A stretch of DNA of 64,000 nt, from assembly GCA_963848035.1 (NCBI GenBank), contig CAWKCD010000001.1, forward strand, positions 1 through 64,000, written 5' to 3'. The notes beneath the pieces are model-generated. The model had not been told where the DNA came from. It did not search any database and was given only the letters and a program-made list of their open reading frames with translations. Numbering within the stretch: the stretch's first letter is position 1; the number at the start of each line of letters is the position of its first letter. This stretch comes from JAVVHH01 sp963848035. Lineage in GTDB: Bacteria > Pseudomonadota > Alphaproteobacteria > Acetobacterales > Acetobacteraceae. Made by a program: the position numbers and the translations under genes. Below are positions 26,115-34,810 of the stretch, piece by piece.

Positions 26115-28058
26115 ATGGCATTTCTGGGCAGGTTTTCTCTTCGAACCAAACTATTCGGCGTGCTCGCCTGCTCGGGCATCGCCATCGTCGCCACCATGCT
26201 CGTCGGCGGCACCACCATGCGCGCCCGCCTGGCCGCCGACCGTGCCGACAAGCTCGAGGCCGTCGTCAACTCGGCCCTGACCATCGCCAATTCGCTCGAG
26301 CAGCAGGTCGTCGCCCACCAGCTCACCCACGATCAAGCCCTGGCCCGCTTCTCCGAAGTCGTCCACGCCATCCGCTTCGACAAAGGCAATGGCTACGTCT
26401 TCGTCATCAAGAACGGCATCACCCTGATGCACGGCGCCAACCCCAAGCTCGACAACGTCCGTACCGACACCAAGATGCCCGACGGCCGCATCCTCTCCGA
26501 CGTCATCGAAGCGACCGTCGCTGCCCAGCCCGCCGGGCTCCTGCAGTATGAATTCGTCAAGCCCGGCGCCACCGAGCCCTCGCCCAAGATCGCCTACGTC
26601 ACCCGCTTCGCGCCCTGGGGCATCGCCATCGCCGCCGGCGCCTACCTCGACGACGTCAACCTCGCCTTCGCCCAGGACATGAAGCTCCTCGCCCTCGTCG
26701 GCGGCAGCATCCTGATCGCCACCCTCGTCATCGCCTGGTTCGTCAACCGCGACATCGGCAGCACCCTCGGCCTGCTGCAAACCGCCCTCGCCCGCCTCGC
26801 CCGCCGCGACCTCACGACCGAAATCCCCGCCCAGACCCGGCACGACGAACTCGGCGCCATGGCCCTCTCGATGCAGGTGCTCAAAGACGCCCTGGTCGAG
26901 AGCAAAGCCCACGCCGCCACCGCCGCCACCGCTCAATCACAGGTCGAAACCGAACGCACCCGCAGCGAAGCCGAACGCGCCGCCCTCGCCGCCAGGCAAT
27001 CCGCCGTCATGACCACCCTCGGCGCCGGCCTCGCCCGCCTCTCCCAAGGCGACCTCACCGCCCCGATCGACCAGCCCTTCGCCCCCGAATACGAACAGCT
27101 CCGGCACGACTACAACGCCGCCCTCGAGAGCATGCACAGCGCCATCACCGAGATCGTCTCCAGCGCCTCGGAACTCCGCTCCGGCTCCCAGGAGATCACC
27201 CAGGCCGCCGACGACCTCAGCCGCCGCACCGAGCAGCAGGCCGCCAGCCTGCAAGAAACCTCCGCCATGATGGGCCAGATCACCGACGCCGTCCGCCAAA
27301 CCGCCCAGGGCGTCGGCCAGGCCCGCGACTCTGTCGTCTCCGCCCGCGCCGTGACCGACCGTTCCGGCGACATCGTCCGCAAGGCCGTCGCCGCCATGGG
27401 AGAGATCGAAGCCTCCGCCAACCAGATCAGCCAGATCATCGGCGTCATCGACGAGATCGCCTTCCAGACCAACCTCCTCGCACTCAACGCCGGCGTCGAA
27501 GCCGCCCGCGCCGGCGAAGCCGGACGAGGCTTCGCCGTCGTCGCCTCCGAAGTCCGCGCCCTCGCCCAGCGCTCCGGCGAAGCCGCCCGCGAGATCAAGG
27601 CCCTCATCTCCACATCGACCGAACAGGTCGGCCGCGGCGTCGCCCTCGTCGACGAGACCGGCCGCGCCCTCGCCGAGATCGCCACCCAGGTGACCGACAT
27701 CAACTCCGTCGTCGGCCAGATCGCCGTCTCCGCCAAGGATCAGGCCACCGGCCTCGGCGAGGTCAACAGCGCCATCAACGCGATGGATCAGGTCACCCAG
27801 CAGAACGCCGCCATGGTCGAGCAATCGACCGCCGCCAGCCACTCCCTCGTCGAGCAATCCGGCAAACTCGTCGAACTCACCAAGCGCTTCAGCATCGGCG
27901 CCCCCGCCCCAGCCGCCCGGACCGCGCCTCCCCGCCCGCAACCCCGTCCCGTCAAACCCACCAAGCCCGTCGCCGCCCCGGCCCGACCGCGCCGCGCCGG
28001 CGGCCCCACCCTGGTCCGCCAAGCCGTCGCCGAGCACAGCGACTGGGAGGAATTCTAA
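26115..28058 (+). CDS. Methyl-accepting chemotaxis protein with single Cache sensor and CheR-tether pentapeptide
   Basis: A 647-residue transmembrane chemoreceptor. Membrane helix 1 spans about residues 13-34, followed by a periplasmic single Cache 2 domain (GNGYVFVIKNGITLMHGANPK near 95 and PKIAYVTRFAPWGIAIAAGAY near 156, cited by their cores YVFVIKNG and FAPWGIAIAAGAYLDDV), helix 2 at about 194-213, a HAMP domain near 215-267 and a signalling domain whose hairpin tip contains IDEIAFQTNLLALNAGVEAARAGE, given here as the diagnostic IAFQTNLLALNA. A proline-rich linker leads to the C-terminal residues DWEEF, which fits the xWxxF pentapeptide that tethers CheR and CheB. Single Cache 2 domains often bind small carboxylates. 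The gene lies between two catabolic clusters, so it probably guides the cell to one of their substrates. Confidence 0.95.
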   Translation: MAFLGRFSLRTKLFGVLACSGIAIVATMLVGGTTMRARLAADRADKLEAVVNSALTIANSLEQQVVAHQLTHDQALARFSEVVHAIRFDKGNGYVFVIKNGITLMHGANPKLDNVRTDTKMPDGRILSDVIEATVAAQPAGLLQYEFVKPGATEPSPKIAYVTRFAPWGIAIAAGAYLDDVNLAFAQDMKLLALVGGSILIATLVIAWFVNRDIGSTLGLLQTALARLARRDLTTEIPAQTRHDELGAMALSMQVLKDALVESKAHAATAATAQSQVETERTRSEAERAALAARQSAVMTTLGAGLARLSQGDLTAPIDQPFAPEYEQLRHDYNAALESMHSAITEIVSSASELRSGSQEITQAADDLSRRTEQQAASLQETSAMMGQITDAVRQTAQGVGQARDSVVSARAVTDRSGDIVRKAVAAMGEIEASANQISQIIGVIDEIAFQTNLLALNAGVEAARAGEAGRGFAVVASEVRALAQRSGEAAREIKALISTSTEQVGRGVALVDETGRALAEIATQVTDINSVVGQIAVSAKDQATGLGEVNSAINAMDQVTQQNAAMVEQSTAASHSLVEQSGKLVELTKRFSIGAPAPAARTAPPRPQPRPVKPTKPVAAPARPRRAGGPTLVRQAVAEHSDWEEF

Positions 28059-29200
28059 CCCGCGATGCTGACCCAGCCTCGCTCAGCAGCCCAGTCGGCG
28101 CCCAGCTCCGCAAAACGCGAGAGCCTGAGCGGCCGCAGATCCGCGAACGAACACGCCCCCTCCGTCACCAACTCCTGCACCGCATGCCCCGAAGCCGGTG
28201 ACAGCCCGAACCCGATACTCGACAGCGTCGCCACCACGACATTCCCCGGATCCTCCAACCGGTCGATCACCGGCCGCCCATCCGGCGTGTTCTCGATCAC
28301 CCCCGCCCAACTCCGGATCACCCGCGCGTGCCGTGCCTTCGGAAACATTTCCACCAGATGCGCCGAAATGTTACCCATCAACGGCGTGCTCACCCGCGGC
28401 GGCACTTCCATCCCCGCGGCATCCTCGAGCCACTCGTGCGGCCCGCCCCCATAAGCCAAATTCCCCCGCCGCGTCTGCCGCCCATACAGCCCGTTCCCAT
28501 CCACGCCCCCCACCTTCATCAAAGGCAATGGTTCCGTAACGATCATCTCCGCCCGCGCCGAAACCACCGGGATCGAAACCCCCAGCATCGCCGAAAGCTT
28601 CCCGCTCTGCGGCCCCGCCGCCAACACCAGCTGGTCGCACCCCAGCACCCCCCGATCCGTCTCCACCCCCACGACCCGCCCGCCCCGGATCTCGAACCCG
28701 GCCACGGTCGTATGCTGCATCACCCGCCCGCCATGGTCCTGCATCGCCCAAGCATAGGCCTGCACCGTCCGATGCGGATTCGCATGCCCCCCGAAATGAT
28801 GCCAAGCCGACCGGAACACGTTGTCCCCCACCAACGGCACCAACTCCCGCAACTGCGCCGGATCGAGCATCTCCGTCTCGAACCCATGCTTGGCCCCATT
28901 CCGCTCCATCCGCAGAACGCTCTCCCAATCCTTCTCGTCCAGCGCCACCCGGATCCGCCCCGGCGAGAACTCCGTCGGATACCCCAACAACTCGTCCATC
29001 TGAGGCCAAAGCCGCTGCTCCTCCGCGAACAGCGGGCTGAACCCATGAGTGCACCCGCCCCCGTTCCGCCCCGAAGCCTCCCAGCCCACGATCCCCTTAT
29101 CGACCACCAGCACATCGACGCCCGCCCGCGCCAGCCACCACCCCGCCGAAAGCCCCGTCGCCCCGCCCCCGACGATGACGACCGCCGCCCCCTCGCTCAC
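28055..29200 (-). CDS. FAD-dependent oxidoreductase, DAO family (HcnC/opine-oxidase small-subunit-like)
   Basis: A 381-residue flavoprotein of the D-amino-acid oxidase superfamily. The N-terminal dinucleotide fold is VVIVGGGATGLSAGWWLARAG with VLVVDKG (E/D at strand end), then SGRNGGGCTHGFSPLF covering the flavin; the C-terminal IENTPDGRPVIDRLEDPGN and SIGFGLSPASGHAVQELV close the site. The start is GTG 29200, which overlaps the stop of the HcnB-like gene (GTGA) and is preceded by GAGGGGGG. Oxidases of this type in a pair with an HcnB-like subunit oxidise glycine to cyanide, or octopine, nopaline and hydroxyproline. It is the last gene of the importer-oxidase operon that begins at 36,469. Confidence 0.9.
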   Translation of the reverse strand: MSEGAAVVIVGGGATGLSAGWWLARAGVDVLVVDKGIVGWEASGRNGGGCTHGFSPLFAEEQRLWPQMDELLGYPTEFSPGRIRVALDEKDWESVLRMERNGAKHGFETEMLDPAQLRELVPLVGDNVFRSAWHHFGGHANPHRTVQAYAWAMQDHGGRVMQHTTVAGFEIRGGRVVGVETDRGVLGCDQLVLAAGPQSGKLSAMLGVSIPVVSARAEMIVTEPLPLMKVGGVDGNGLYGRQTRRGNLAYGGGPHEWLEDAAGMEVPPRVSTPLMGNISAHLVEMFPKARHARVIRSWAGVIENTPDGRPVIDRLEDPGNVVVATLSSIGFGLSPASGHAVQELVTEGACSFADLRPLRLSRFAELGADWAAERGWVSIAG

Positions 29201-30816
29201 GTCGCGCCCCCCTCGACGTCGATCTCCCAATACGACGTCACCTGGCCGGGGATGCCGAACCAAACATCCCAATGCGCCGCCATCTCCTCGTTCTCCGGCA
29301 ATGACCCGGCCAGCCCCAACGACATCGGCCGCACCGGCGCACGAAACGTTGCCAGCGGCACCGCGGAAAGTTCAGTATCCGCTCCCAACGCCAACAACGC
29401 CGCAACTTGCTCCCGGCACCGCCGCCCCTGGCACAACCCCATCCCCGCCCGCGTCAATCGTTTCACCTGGTCCGGACTAGGCGCCCCCTCGCCCAGCAGC
29501 GCGCTCAAATCCGAACTATTCCGCCGCGCCCCCTCCCACTGCAGATACCGCGGCGGCCGCACCTCCAAGATCTCCCGCGCCGTCACCTCCTCGCACTGAC
29601 AAACATACGGCTCCCCTCCCACCGCCTCGACCACCGCCGCCCGCACCCAATCCACCCGATACCCCGCCGGCACGCTGGTGCCGGCCGCCGGCACCCTCGT
29701 GCCGGCCGCCGGCGCCGCAACTTCCACCGCCGCCGCACCCGTAATGACCCGCACCGCATCCGCAGCCGCCGCCCGCCCCTCCGCCTCCGCCACCCCCCGA
29801 TCGACCGACTTCTCCGCCCAAACCCCCGCGCAATCCCCCACCGCGTAGATCCCCGCCACCGACGTCATCCCCGACGCCCCGGCCACCGCCACATGCCCAC
29901 CCCGCTCATCCGACCAAGCCGTCCGGCACCCCGCCGCATCCAGCAATTCGATCACCGGCACCGCCCCCACCCCCAACACCACCGTGTCGCAAGCGATCGT
30001 CCGCTCCACGCCCGGCACCCGCCGCCCCACCGCATCCAACCCCGCCAGCCGCACCCCCGTGACACCGTCGACACCCCCCTCCGCCCCCGCAATCACCTGC
30101 CGCGTCAAGACGGGGATTGATTCCGCCTCCAGAGAAGCCAATAACGCTTCCGGTCCGATCGCCTTCGCCGCCTGCTCCACTACCGCCTCGACCACCACCC
30201 CAGCCCGATGCATCGCCAACGCCGCCAGCAACGCCTCCGCCCCCGTCCCCAAAACGACCGCGCGCCGCGCTTCGAGTGCCCCGTACCGCGACGCCAACCG
30301 CTCCGCCGCCGTCGCCCCCATCACCCCCGGCAATTCCCACCCCGGAAACGCCAACCCCATATCCCGCCGCCCCGAAGCCACGATCGCCGCCTTGCACCCC
30401 ACCATCGCCGAACTCGCCCCATCCGACAGCCCGGCCACCATCCCCGGCAACCACCCCACGCTCGGCCCATTCACATACAAACCCCAGACGAAACTCCCCA
30501 ACCGAACGTCCACCCCCGCCTCGACCGCATCGGCCAGCCCCGGCTCGCTCTCCAGCATCGCCTCCATCATGGCGTTCCGGTTCCGCACCGCCCCACCCAT
30601 CCGCTGCCCGAAATGCAGCGGCACATCGTCCCCCATCGTCTCCGGCGCCACCGGGTTCTCATCGGCCAACACCACCGAAACGCCCGCCCGCGCCGCCGCG
30701 ATCGCCGCCGCCAACCCCGCCGGCCCCCCGCCGACCACGAGCACATCCACCCGCTCCGAAACCGCCAACCGCGCATTGGCCGTGGAACGCGGATCGATTT
30801 GCTTTGACGTCGTCAT
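29197..30816 (-). CDS. FAD/NAD-linked oxidoreductase with C-terminal [2Fe-2S] domain (HcnB/OoxA-like)
   Basis: A 539-residue protein with two dinucleotide folds: FAD loop VLVVGGGPAGLAAAIAAARAG near residue 22 and a second fold RRAVVLGTGAEALLAALAM near 170. The C-terminus holds a BFD-like iron-sulfur domain with CQCEEVTAREILEV and GLCQGRRCREQ (cysteine pairs C-x-C and C-x4-C). It starts at ATG 30816 after AGGAT. The linker before the iron-sulfur domain contains a 21-nt tandem repeat at about 29,675-29,716 that encodes VPAAGT-type repeats, an insertion not expected in the family. With the DAO-type subunit it should form a membrane-associated opine, glycine or imino-acid dehydrogenase; the separate ferredoxin-like HcnA subunit is absent from the operon. 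Substrate undefined. Confidence 0.9.
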   Translation of the reverse strand: MTTSKQIDPRSTANARLAVSERVDVLVVGGGPAGLAAAIAAARAGVSVVLADENPVAPETMGDDVPLHFGQRMGGAVRNRNAMMEAMLESEPGLADAVEAGVDVRLGSFVWGLYVNGPSVGWLPGMVAGLSDGASSAMVGCKAAIVASGRRDMGLAFPGWELPGVMGATAAERLASRYGALEARRAVVLGTGAEALLAALAMHRAGVVVEAVVEQAAKAIGPEALLASLEAESIPVLTRQVIAGAEGGVDGVTGVRLAGLDAVGRRVPGVERTIACDTVVLGVGAVPVIELLDAAGCRTAWSDERGGHVAVAGASGMTSVAGIYAVGDCAGVWAEKSVDRGVAEAEGRAAAADAVRVITGAAAVEVAAPAAGTRVPAAGTSVPAGYRVDWVRAAVVEAVGGEPYVCQCEEVTAREILEVRPPRYLQWEGARRNSSDLSALLGEGAPSPDQVKRLTRAGMGLCQGRRCREQVAALLALGADTELSAVPLATFRAPVRPMSLGLAGSLPENEEMAAHWDVWFGIPGQVTSYWEIDVEGGAT

Positions 30817-30826
30817 GCCCGAAATC

Positions 30827-32849
30827 CTACGCAGCAACAGTGTCGGAAACCGGCGCCCCCGCCGGCAGCGGTCCACCCCGCCGCCCGAGCGCCTCGGCCG
30901 GCAGATGGCAACGGATGTCATGCCCGGTCTCCCGGTGCATCTCGGGCTCGACCGTCTCGCAAATCGCCCCGATCTTGCGCGGACACCGCCCATGGAACAC
31001 GCAGCCCGGCGGCGGCGCCAACGCGCTCGGGATCTCCCCCGTCAACCGGATCCGCCCCGCCCCCTCGCCCACCGCCGACAGCAGCGCCTCGGTATACGGA
31101 TGGTGCGGCCCCTCGAACACATCCTCCGCCGGCCCGATCTCCATGATCCGACCCAGATAAAGCACCGCGATCCGGTCCGCCAAATACCGCACCACGCCCA
31201 GATCATGGCTGATGAACACGTAGCTCACCCCCTCGGTCGCCTGCAGCTCCGCCAGCAAATTCAGGATTGCCGCCTGCACCGAAACGTCCAACGCCGACGT
31301 CGGCTCGTCGCAGATCACCACCGCCGGCGCCCCCGCGAACGCCCGCGCGATCGCCACACGCTGCTTCAGCCCGCCCGACAACTGCCGCGGCCGCATCGAC
31401 AAATGCCGCTCCGTCAGCCGCACCGCCGCCACCAGCCCGGCCAGCCGCTCCGCCTTCTCCCGCCCGAACAACCCCGCCAGCCGCGACAACGACCGCTCGA
31501 TCAGATGCCGCACCGTATGCGCCCGGTTCAGCGCCGAATCCGGGTTCTGGAACACGATCTGCAGCGCCTTCTGATCCGCCCGCGACCGCCCCCGCGCCTC
31601 CCCCGCCACCGCCTGCCCACCGACCTCGATCCGCCCCCCCGGATCCGGCGCCGTCAGCCCCAGCAGCAGCCGCGCCAGCGTCGTCTTCCCGCTGCCCGAC
31701 TCTCCCACCAGCCCCAACGTCTCCCCCGCCCCCAACTCGAGCGAAACATCCGACACCGCCCGCACCGCCCCCGCCCCCACCCGGAACGTCTTCGAAACGG
31801 CCACCGCCCGCAGCGCAATCCTCCCCGAGCCCGCGCCCCCCGCCGCCCCCACCGAAGCCGCCGCCGCCGGCGCCGCCGCCATCGCCCGATCGATATGATG
31901 GCACCGCGCCATCTGCCGCCCGAACGCCCGCACCTCCGGCACGACCGTCCGGCAAACCTCGTCGGCGAAATCGCACCGCGGCGCGAACACGCAGCCCGGC
32001 AGATCCGCGCCCGGCGGCGGCAAGAACCCCGGGATCGTATCGAGCTTCCCGTCCGACTTCCGCCGCCCCGCCGCCGGCAGACACCGCAGCAGCCGCATGC
32101 GTGTACGGATGCAGCGGCCGGGCCAGCAAATCCGCCGTCGGCCCCTCCTCCACCAGGCTGCCCGCATACAGCACCCCGATCCGGTCACACATCCGTTCGA
32201 TGATCGCAATGTTGTGGCTGATGAACAGGATCGACGTCGAGAACTCCTGCCGCAGCGACGCCACCAGATCCAACACTTCGGCTTCCACCGTCGCATCCAG
32301 CCCCGTCGTCGGCTCGTCCAGCACCAGCAGCGTCGGGCTCTGCGCCAACGCCATCGCGATCACCACCCGCTGCTGCATCCCCCCCGAAAGCTGATGCGGA
32401 TACGCCCCCATCACCCGCCCCGTCCCCGAGATCCGCACCTTCGCCAGCATCGCCTCCGACCGCGCCAGCGCCTCCCGCCGCCTCACGCCCGCCGTCTCGA
32501 ACACTTCCGCGATCTGCCGCCCCACCGTCATCGACGGATTGAGCGCCCGCCCCGGATCCTGATACACCATCGAAACTTTCTCGAGCCGCAGCCGCCGCAG
32601 CCCCGCCTCGTCCAGCGTGCCGACATCCACCCCGTCGACCAGCACCTGCCCGCCGCGGATGAACCCCGCCCGCGGCAGCGCCCGCAGCGCCGCGAACGCC
32701 GCCGTCGACTTGCCGCACCCGCTCTCGCCCACCAGCCCATACGTCTCGCCCGGCGCGATCGAGAACGACACCCCCCGCAGCACCAACTGCTCGACGCCCC
32801 GCGCCCGATACCCGACGCTCAGATCCCGAAGCTCGAGCGCGGCCGTCAT
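30827..32849 (-). pseudogene. Fused double ATP-binding subunit of peptide-type ABC importer (DppD-DppF), one frameshift
   Basis: A two-domain ATPase of about 670 residues that powers the importer encoded upstream. It begins at ATG 32849, overlapping the DppC-like stop. Domain 1: GLVGESGCGKST, SMVYQDPGRALNPSMTVG, LSGGMQQR, LLVLDEPTTGLD. After HPYTH the frame is lost at about 32095-32100 (one extra base in GCATGC-rich DNA); the sense resumes with RLLRCLPAAGRRKSDG, the CVFAPRCDFA oligopeptide motif, a linker, then domain 2 with GLVGESGSGKTT, LSGGLKQR, VVICDEPTSALD and CVFHGRCPRK. Each domain is complete apart from the single shift, so a base error is plausible. The stop lies 10 bp before the HcnB-like start, supporting a single operon. 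Confidence 0.82.
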
Positions 32850-33691
32850 TCCAGCGCCGCCTGGATGCCGTCCGCCACCAGATTGACCCCCACCACCAGC
32901 GACGCCGTCGCCCCGGCCGCAAACGCCACCGTCCACCAATACCCGCCCGAGATCATCCCGTAATTCTCCGAGATCGTGAGCCCCCAATCCGCCGAAGGCG
33001 GTTGAATCCCGAACCCCAGAAAGCTTAGAGAGGCCACCGTGAAGATCGCGTACCCCAACCGGACTGTCGTCTCGACCAAGATCGGCGGCAGCACGTTCGG
33101 AAGGATCTCCACGAACATGATGTGGACCGCGCCCTCCCCCCGCAACTCCGCCGCCGCCACGTAATCCAGCGACCGCTCCTGCAGCACCGCCGACCGCACC
33201 GTCCGCGCGATCAGCGGCGTGAAGATCACCCCGATCACCGCAATGACCGTCCCCGAAGACGGCCCCAACGCCACCAGCACCAGCAGCGCCACCACGATCA
33301 GCGGCAACGCCAACAGCACCTCGATCAACCGCCCCACGATGATGTCGAGCCACCCGCCGACATACCCGACCAGCAACCCCAACGCCGTCCCCGCCACCGT
33401 CGCCAGCAACGTCGCCGCCGGCGCCACCGACAGGATCGGCCGCGCCCCCACGATCACCCGCGAAAAGATGTCCCGCCCCAACTGATCGGTCCCGAACCAA
33501 TGCTCCCCCGACGGCGCCGCCAGCGTATGCATCAGATCGTCCGCATACGGCCGATAAGGCACCACCGCCTCCCCGAACACCGCGCAAGCCACCCAAAACA
33601 CCAGCACGCTGCGCCGACCAGGAACACCGGCGACCGCACCACCAACGACAGCCGGCTCGGAACCGCAACGACCGGCTCGGACGTGAGCATG
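32846..33691 (-). pseudogene. ABC importer permease, DppC-like, 5' frameshift
   Basis: A permease of about 281 residues. The natural start appears to be ATG 33691 (MLTSEPVVAVPSRLSLVVRS), but the frame breaks near 33612, where one base seems missing in GGCGCAGCGTGCTGG; past it the sequence continues VLVFWVACAVFGEA in the frame that is open to 32846. Typical motifs follow: HWFGTDQLGRDIFSRVIVGA (GTD-x-x-GRD), the coupling region ELRGEGAVHIMFVEILPN and LSFLGFGIQPPSADWG. Six membrane helices. A palindromic element lies directly upstream, between this gene and the DppB-like gene, and may have replaced the original leader. Confidence 0.78.
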
Positions 33692-33845
33692 GCGCTCAGA
33701 GCCTGTCTCGCAATGTGTTCGGAATGGTCAGATGGCGTGCGCTTCCGAGCATCGGAGCGGAGCGCCCTTGCTGGGCGTGAGCACCGAAGCGCAGGAAACG
33801 CGCGTCAGATGGCCGTTCCGGGCGCATTGCGAGATAGGCTCTCAA
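33692..33845. repeat. MITE-like palindromic element, copy B
   Basis: A 150-bp element with long imperfect inverted repeats: GAGCCTGTCTCGCAATG (from 33700) faces CATTGCGAGATAGGCTC (to 33841), and pairing continues inwards through TCGGAATGG/CCGTTCCGG and TCAGATGGCG/CGTCAGATGGCC. A 38-base stretch (GTGAGCA...GTCAGATGGCC, about 33777-33814) aligns without gaps to copy A at 18,775. It separates the two permease genes of the importer operon; its arms reach the start codon of one and the stop codon of the other. Confidence 0.78.
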
Positions 33846-34806
33846 GCCATGCCCTCGCGCAGGCGCGGATTGAGCAGCACGTAGAGCATGTCGGCCGCCA
33901 GCGTCGTCACCACAACGATCGCCCCCACCGTCACGATCCCCGCCTCCAGCATCGGGAAATCCTTCCCCCGCGCCGCCGTCAGGATCAGGCTGCCGATCCC
34001 CTGATACCGGAACAGCGACTCCACCACGACCAGCCCCCCGATCATGAACCCCGTCTGCGTCGCCACCACCGTGATCGTCGGCAGCAGCGCATTGCGCAGC
34101 ACGTGCCGCACGATCACCGTCCGCCGCTTCAACCCCTTCAGCACCGCCGTCCGCGCATAGTCCGAATCCAGCGCCTCCAGCGTCCCCGCCCGCGCCATCC
34201 GCGCGATATACCCGAACAGCACCAGCACCAGCGGGATCGCCGGCATGATCAGATGCCGCAATCTGCTCCAGCAGCATCCGTCCCCGGCCGGGTCGCCGCC
34301 GAGATCGGCAGCCACCGCAACCAAACCCCGAACACCAGGATAAGCGCGATCGACGACACGAACTCCGGCACCACCGTCAGCGACAGCCCGGCCACGCTGA
34401 TCACCCGGTCCGGCCACCGCCCCGCATGCATCGCCGCATACACCCCGCCCCCGATCGACAGCGGCACCACCAGCACGAACGCCACCGCCGCCAGCTTCAG
34501 CGAGTTCAGCAGCGCCGCCCCCACGAACGGCGCCACCGGCGAACGGAACACGTAACTCGTCCCCATGTCCCCGGTCACGAACGCCCCGATCCACGAGAAA
34601 TACTGCTCCACCGCCGGCCGGTCCGCCCCGATCTGATGGTTGATCACCGCCACCGCCTCCGGCGACGCCAGCGGCCCCAGAATCGCCCGCCCCACATCGC
34701 CCGGCAGCACCTGCGCGCCCGCGAACACCACCACGCTGAGCAGCACGAGCGTCAGCAGGCTCATCGCCAACCGGCGCCCCACCTGCCGTCCGAAGCGTGC
34801 CAGCAT
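33842..34806 (-). pseudogene. ABC importer permease, DppB-like, frameshifted in the middle
   Basis: A permease of about 320 residues. The N-terminal frame from ATG 34806 has RQVGRRLAMSLLTLVLLSVV, HQIGADRPAVEQYFSWIGAF and GDMGTSYVFRSPVAPF, then loses sense after LRWLPISAATRPG. Two small shifts near 34265-34290 (an extra A in GAGCAGATTGCGG is one) are needed to read GMLLEQ-LRHLIMPAIPLVL and to continue with the coupling loop LKGLKRRTVIVRHVLRNALLP and YQGIGSLILTAARGKDFPML to the stop at 33842. All family motifs are otherwise present. It directly follows the binding-protein gene and precedes the palindromic element. Confidence 0.78.
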
Positions 34807-34810
34807 CGAG

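Noticed and set aside
28055..30816. Hydrogen cyanide synthase hcnABC
   Set aside because: No HcnA-type subunit, and the importer in the same operon fits an opine or amino-acid oxidase better.
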